From an uncultured Collinsella sp. (GTDB lineage: Bacteria > Actinomycetota > Coriobacteriia > Coriobacteriales > Coriobacteriaceae), in the NCBI GenBank assembly GCA_900555355.1, contig USKV01000042.1, positions 1 to 9,924 of the forward strand: a DNA stretch of 9,924 nucleotides. The letters run 5' to 3'. The position numbers and the translations under genes are program-made. Numbering within the stretch: position 1 is the stretch's first letter; each line of letters opens with the position of its first letter. The notes beneath the pieces are model-generated. The model did not search any database and was not told the DNA's origin. It saw only the letters and a list, made by a program, of their open reading frames with translations. Positions 7,695 to 9,924 of this stretch are shown in pieces.

Positions 7695-8948
7695 CTAGTC
7701 CGCGAGCTTTTCCACTTGGTCGAGCATCTTGTTGAGCTTTTCCTTTGCCTCGGCCTTGACCTTCTCGGCCTCCTCGTGGGCCTTGGCCTTCTGAGCGGCC
7801 TTTTCCTCGGCCTCGGGGTCGACAACGACCAGATTGGACGCATCGTGCTCGACCAGCTTGAGCGCATGCTCGGGGCACACCTTGACGCAGGCTCCGCAAC
7901 CTAGGCAATACGTGGACTCCAGTGCAAAGCGACCGCTTCCCACCAAATCGCAGGCAAACGTGGGGCACACGTTGACGCACTCGCCGCACGACGTGCACTT
8001 GTCAAAATCGCATTCCGGCGTGCTCACCTGCATGTTCTGGGCAAGCTCGGGGTGGTTTTGCAACGTCGAGAGTACCAGCTGGCGCCCGTGCGTAAGCGTA
8101 CGGCGACGTTTTGCCGTCGTGGCGCCGCACATGGTATTGAGCGTGCGCTCCAGCTGGGTAATCTGATGGCGATGGGCTTTGAGCTTCTGCGTCACCGAGG
8201 CCAGTGCCGCCGTCGCCGGGTTGAGCTTAGTCACGGTTAGGCCCGTGGTGCGGGCAATCTTATCCATGTACTCCTTGCGCTCGTACTCGCGGCGCTTATG
8301 GCACTTGAGGCTCTTGGGGTCGACCTCCAGGCCCATGCCCGTACCGGCCCACTCCTCGGCGGTGGCGATGGCCTCGCCCAGAATATCCTCGCCACCGGTG
8401 TTGCGGCACTTATCGCACACGCCCAACGGCAGGTACACGCTCACGTTGGGATAGTCCGCCAGCACCGAGAACCAGGTCTCGGCCGTAATATCGCCCACGC
8501 AGGCGACGACGACCTCGTTTTCGCGCGGCATGCGCTTAAGGGCGCGCGTGCAGGTGACGTAGGCGGTCTCGTGGCTCGTAGCAGCAGAGACGATGTCGTC
8601 ATACAGGTTTTTGGGCGCCAAGCGCGGCGAGATGATCGCCTCGGTCGGACAGGCAGCGGCGCACAGGCCGCACTTGCGACAGGAGTCGAGGATCTCGATG
8701 GCGTCTTCCTCGACCTCGATAGCGTTGACCGGGCACACGTCCATGCACGCGGTGCAGCCGCTCTTTTCGTTTTTGCAGGTCAGGCACGGAATGGTATTGC
8801 CGCGCGGGCGCTCCTTGTAGTCGGCAGGATTCCACTGCGGCGCCGACGGATCGAGTGCATCGGTCACGCCGCCAAGCGGGTTTTTAAGAAAGTCGAAACC
8901 CTTGCTGATCTCGATAATGTCATCAAACAGATCGTGTTCCTGCGCCAT
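7695..8948 (-). CDS. Multi-cluster [4Fe-4S] ferredoxin-domain protein
   Basis: A 417-residue, probably cytosolic iron-sulfur protein. The N-terminal ferredoxin module has Cys55, Cys58, Cys65, Cys68 and Cys72-Pro, then a standard cluster at Cys90, 93, 96 and 100-Pro. A C-terminal module has Cys318, 321, 324, 328-Pro and Cys348, 351, 354, 358-Pro. About four [4Fe-4S] clusters are thus expected. The middle (residues 130-275) is not a ferredoxin: it has Cys133, Cys150 in VVVACVGDIT, the pair Cys178/Cys181 in PLGVCDKC, and Cys216 and Cys274. This loosely recalls cysteine regions of hydrogenase/heterodisulfide-reductase accessory proteins. The tail (377-417) is a Lys/Glu/Ala-rich helix, probably coiled coil. 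The ATG at 8948 has GGGAGG upstream; an ATG at 8978 would add 10 residues and run through that SD. A role in anaerobic electron transfer is inferred; the partner is unknown. Confidence 0.85.
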   Translation of the reverse strand: MAQEHDLFDDIIEISKGFDFLKNPLGGVTDALDPSAPQWNPADYKERPRGNTIPCLTCKNEKSGCTACMDVCPVNAIEVEEDAIEILDSCRKCGLCAAACPTEAIISPRLAPKNLYDDIVSAATSHETAYVTCTRALKRMPRENEVVVACVGDITAETWFSVLADYPNVSVYLPLGVCDKCRNTGGEDILGEAIATAEEWAGTGMGLEVDPKSLKCHKRREYERKEYMDKIARTTGLTVTKLNPATAALASVTQKLKAHRHQITQLERTLNTMCGATTAKRRRTLTHGRQLVLSTLQNHPELAQNMQVSTPECDFDKCTSCGECVNVCPTFACDLVGSGRFALESTYCLGCGACVKVCPEHALKLVEHDASNLVVVDPEAEEKAAQKAKAHEEAEKVKAEAKEKLNKMLDQVEKLAD

Positions 8949-9099
8949 GCGCGGCCCCTCCCTGAGCAGTGCAAACAAGCAAGAGATAATGATACGCTAT
9001 CGGCCCACGCCTCGGGCAAATTACACGCGGCGCACCTTTGAGGCAAATAGTCTATGGCCTATCGCCGCCTCGATTGCACAAGATCGATCAAGCGCCTAG

Positions 9100-9924
9100 C
9101 TATGCCTCGCGCATGAGCTGCACGAGCTTTTGTCTGGTCACCTTGGCCTGTTCGTTAGCCATATTGCGTTCGTTTCTAAAGGCCGCATCTGCAACGCTCA
9201 TCAGGTCGGCATCGGAAATCTCGTCAAGGCCCAGCTCCTCGAGCGTCGTCGGCAGACCGACGCGCTGGCAAAACTCGAGCACCTGATTAAGCTCGGGCGC
9301 ACGCTCCAGACGAAGCTGGACCACCAGACCAAACGCCACGGTCTCGCCGTGCATGGCCTTGCACTCGGGCAGAATCGTCAGACCGTTGGCGATGGCATGT
9401 GCCAACGCCAAGCCACCGCTCTCAAAGCCGACGCCCGAGAGCAGAATATTGCACTCGATCAGGCGCTCAACCGCCGGCGATGTACGCCCCTTTTTGAGAT
9501 CGCGCTTGGCAGCGACGCCGCATTCCATAAGCGTATCGTAGCAGGCACGTGCCGCGACCAGTGCCAAGTGCCCCGGCGCGCCACCGTGCTCGTTGGCGCC
9601 ATGCGCCGCGGCGCACGAACGTGCCTCGAAGTACGTTGCCAGCGCGTCGCCCATGCCAGCGACCGTCATACGCAGCGGGGCTGACGCGACCACGTTGGTA
9701 TCGACCACGACCAGGTCCGGATTCTTCTCGAGCATCAGATAGCGATCGAACGACCCATCCTCGTGATACAGCACCGAAATCGCGCTGCACGGACCGTCCA
9801 TCGAAGCCGCCGTGGGGCATACGCACAACGGCAACTCGGCATAAAACGCAACGGCCTTGGCGATATCGAGCATCTTGCCGCCGCCAATACCCACCACCAT
9901 GTCGCAATACTCAGCCCGGGCTTC
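9100..9924 (-). CDS. gldA: Glycerol dehydrogenase (GldA-type), N-terminus cut by window edge
   Basis: The last 274 residues are visible; the frame is open to the window end, and roughly 90 N-terminal residues of a normal GldA of about 365 are missing. The enzyme is an iron-type (group III) alcohol dehydrogenase that uses zinc to oxidise glycerol to dihydroxyacetone with NAD+. Within the fragment the NAD-binding GIGGGKMLDIAK is at 12-23. The metal ligands are Asp93 (AGMGDALATYFEA), His176 (ESGGLALAHAI) and His192 (MHGETVAFG), matching the Asp/His/His set of the family. An SMDGP segment (41-45) corresponds to the substrate-region STDAP of typical GldA, with Asp kept but Thr changed to Met. Related glycerol-1-phosphate or 2-deoxy-scyllo-inosamine dehydrogenases are less likely alternatives. 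The gene ends 151 nt upstream of the ferredoxin gene on the same strand. Confidence 0.9.
   Translation of the reverse strand, partial: EARAEYCDMVVGIGGGKMLDIAKAVAFYAELPLCVCPTAASMDGPCSAISVLYHEDGSFDRYLMLEKNPDLVVVDTNVVASAPLRMTVAGMGDALATYFEARSCAAAHGANEHGGAPGHLALVAARACYDTLMECGVAAKRDLKKGRTSPAVERLIECNILLSGVGFESGGLALAHAIANGLTILPECKAMHGETVAFGLVVQLRLERAPELNQVLEFCQRVGLPTTLEELGLDEISDADLMSVADAAFRNERNMANEQAKVTRQKLVQLMREA

Noticed and set aside
8298..9041. Plus-strand open frame opposite the ferredoxin gene
   Set aside because: Antisense frame rich in Ala, Gly, Arg and His, running through the true gene's start and ribosome site.
8949..9060. Promoter for the ferredoxin gene (TATCAT at 8994-8989 on the minus strand)
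   Set aside because: The only -35 candidate (TTGCCC) needs 19-nt spacing, so support is too weak to list; cotranscription with the dehydrogenase upstream is also possible.

Overview
The window looks like a chromosomal segment of a high-GC anaerobic actinobacterium, most likely of the class Coriobacteriia and Collinsella-like. The reasons are a GC-rich third codon position, clear GGAGG-type ribosome sites, a PTS/GH4 sugar cassette otherwise typical of Firmicutes, and a four-cluster ferredoxin protein. No marker gene fixes the genus, so this is inference. I see no rRNA, tRNA, CRISPR array, transposase or phage gene.

Left part (1-2142): a truncated XRE-type regulator reads off the left edge. 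It is divergent from an unrecognised 129-residue gene, and a perfect 24-bp palindrome sits between them as a likely shared operator. Converging on the unknown gene, and transcribed leftward, is a ychF-DUF1648 pair: the translation-associated ATPase YchF followed 11 nt later by a small three-helix membrane protein.

Centre (2186-7644): a complete sugar-catabolic locus. Leftward run a PTS EIICB of the maltose/alpha-glucoside type (GlvC/MalP-like) and an NAD/Mn-dependent GH4 6-phospho-alpha-glucosidase (GlvA-like). Divergently, rightward, run a zinc-dependent MDR polyol-type dehydrogenase and a GntR/HutC-family repressor. The 355-bp divergent region holds a good rightward promoter with an 18-bp palindrome between its -35 and -10 boxes. 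It also holds an 11-bp sequence repeated in inverted orientation at both promoters, consistent with one repressor controlling both arms. Uptake would give a phosphorylated disaccharide, which GH4 splits to glucose 6-phosphate plus an aglycone. The dehydrogenase suggests that the aglycone may be a polyol, for example sorbitol from maltitol. That last step is a hypothesis.

Right part (7645-9924): after a long-stem terminator come two leftward redox genes. One encodes a multi-cluster [4Fe-4S] protein with an unusual cysteine-containing middle region. The other is a glycerol dehydrogenase (GldA type) cut by the right edge. Most of the window is ordinary metabolic and housekeeping DNA. The points of real interest are the palindrome with its unknown gene, the dehydrogenase/alpha-glucosidase pairing with its operator architecture, and the ferredoxin middle region.
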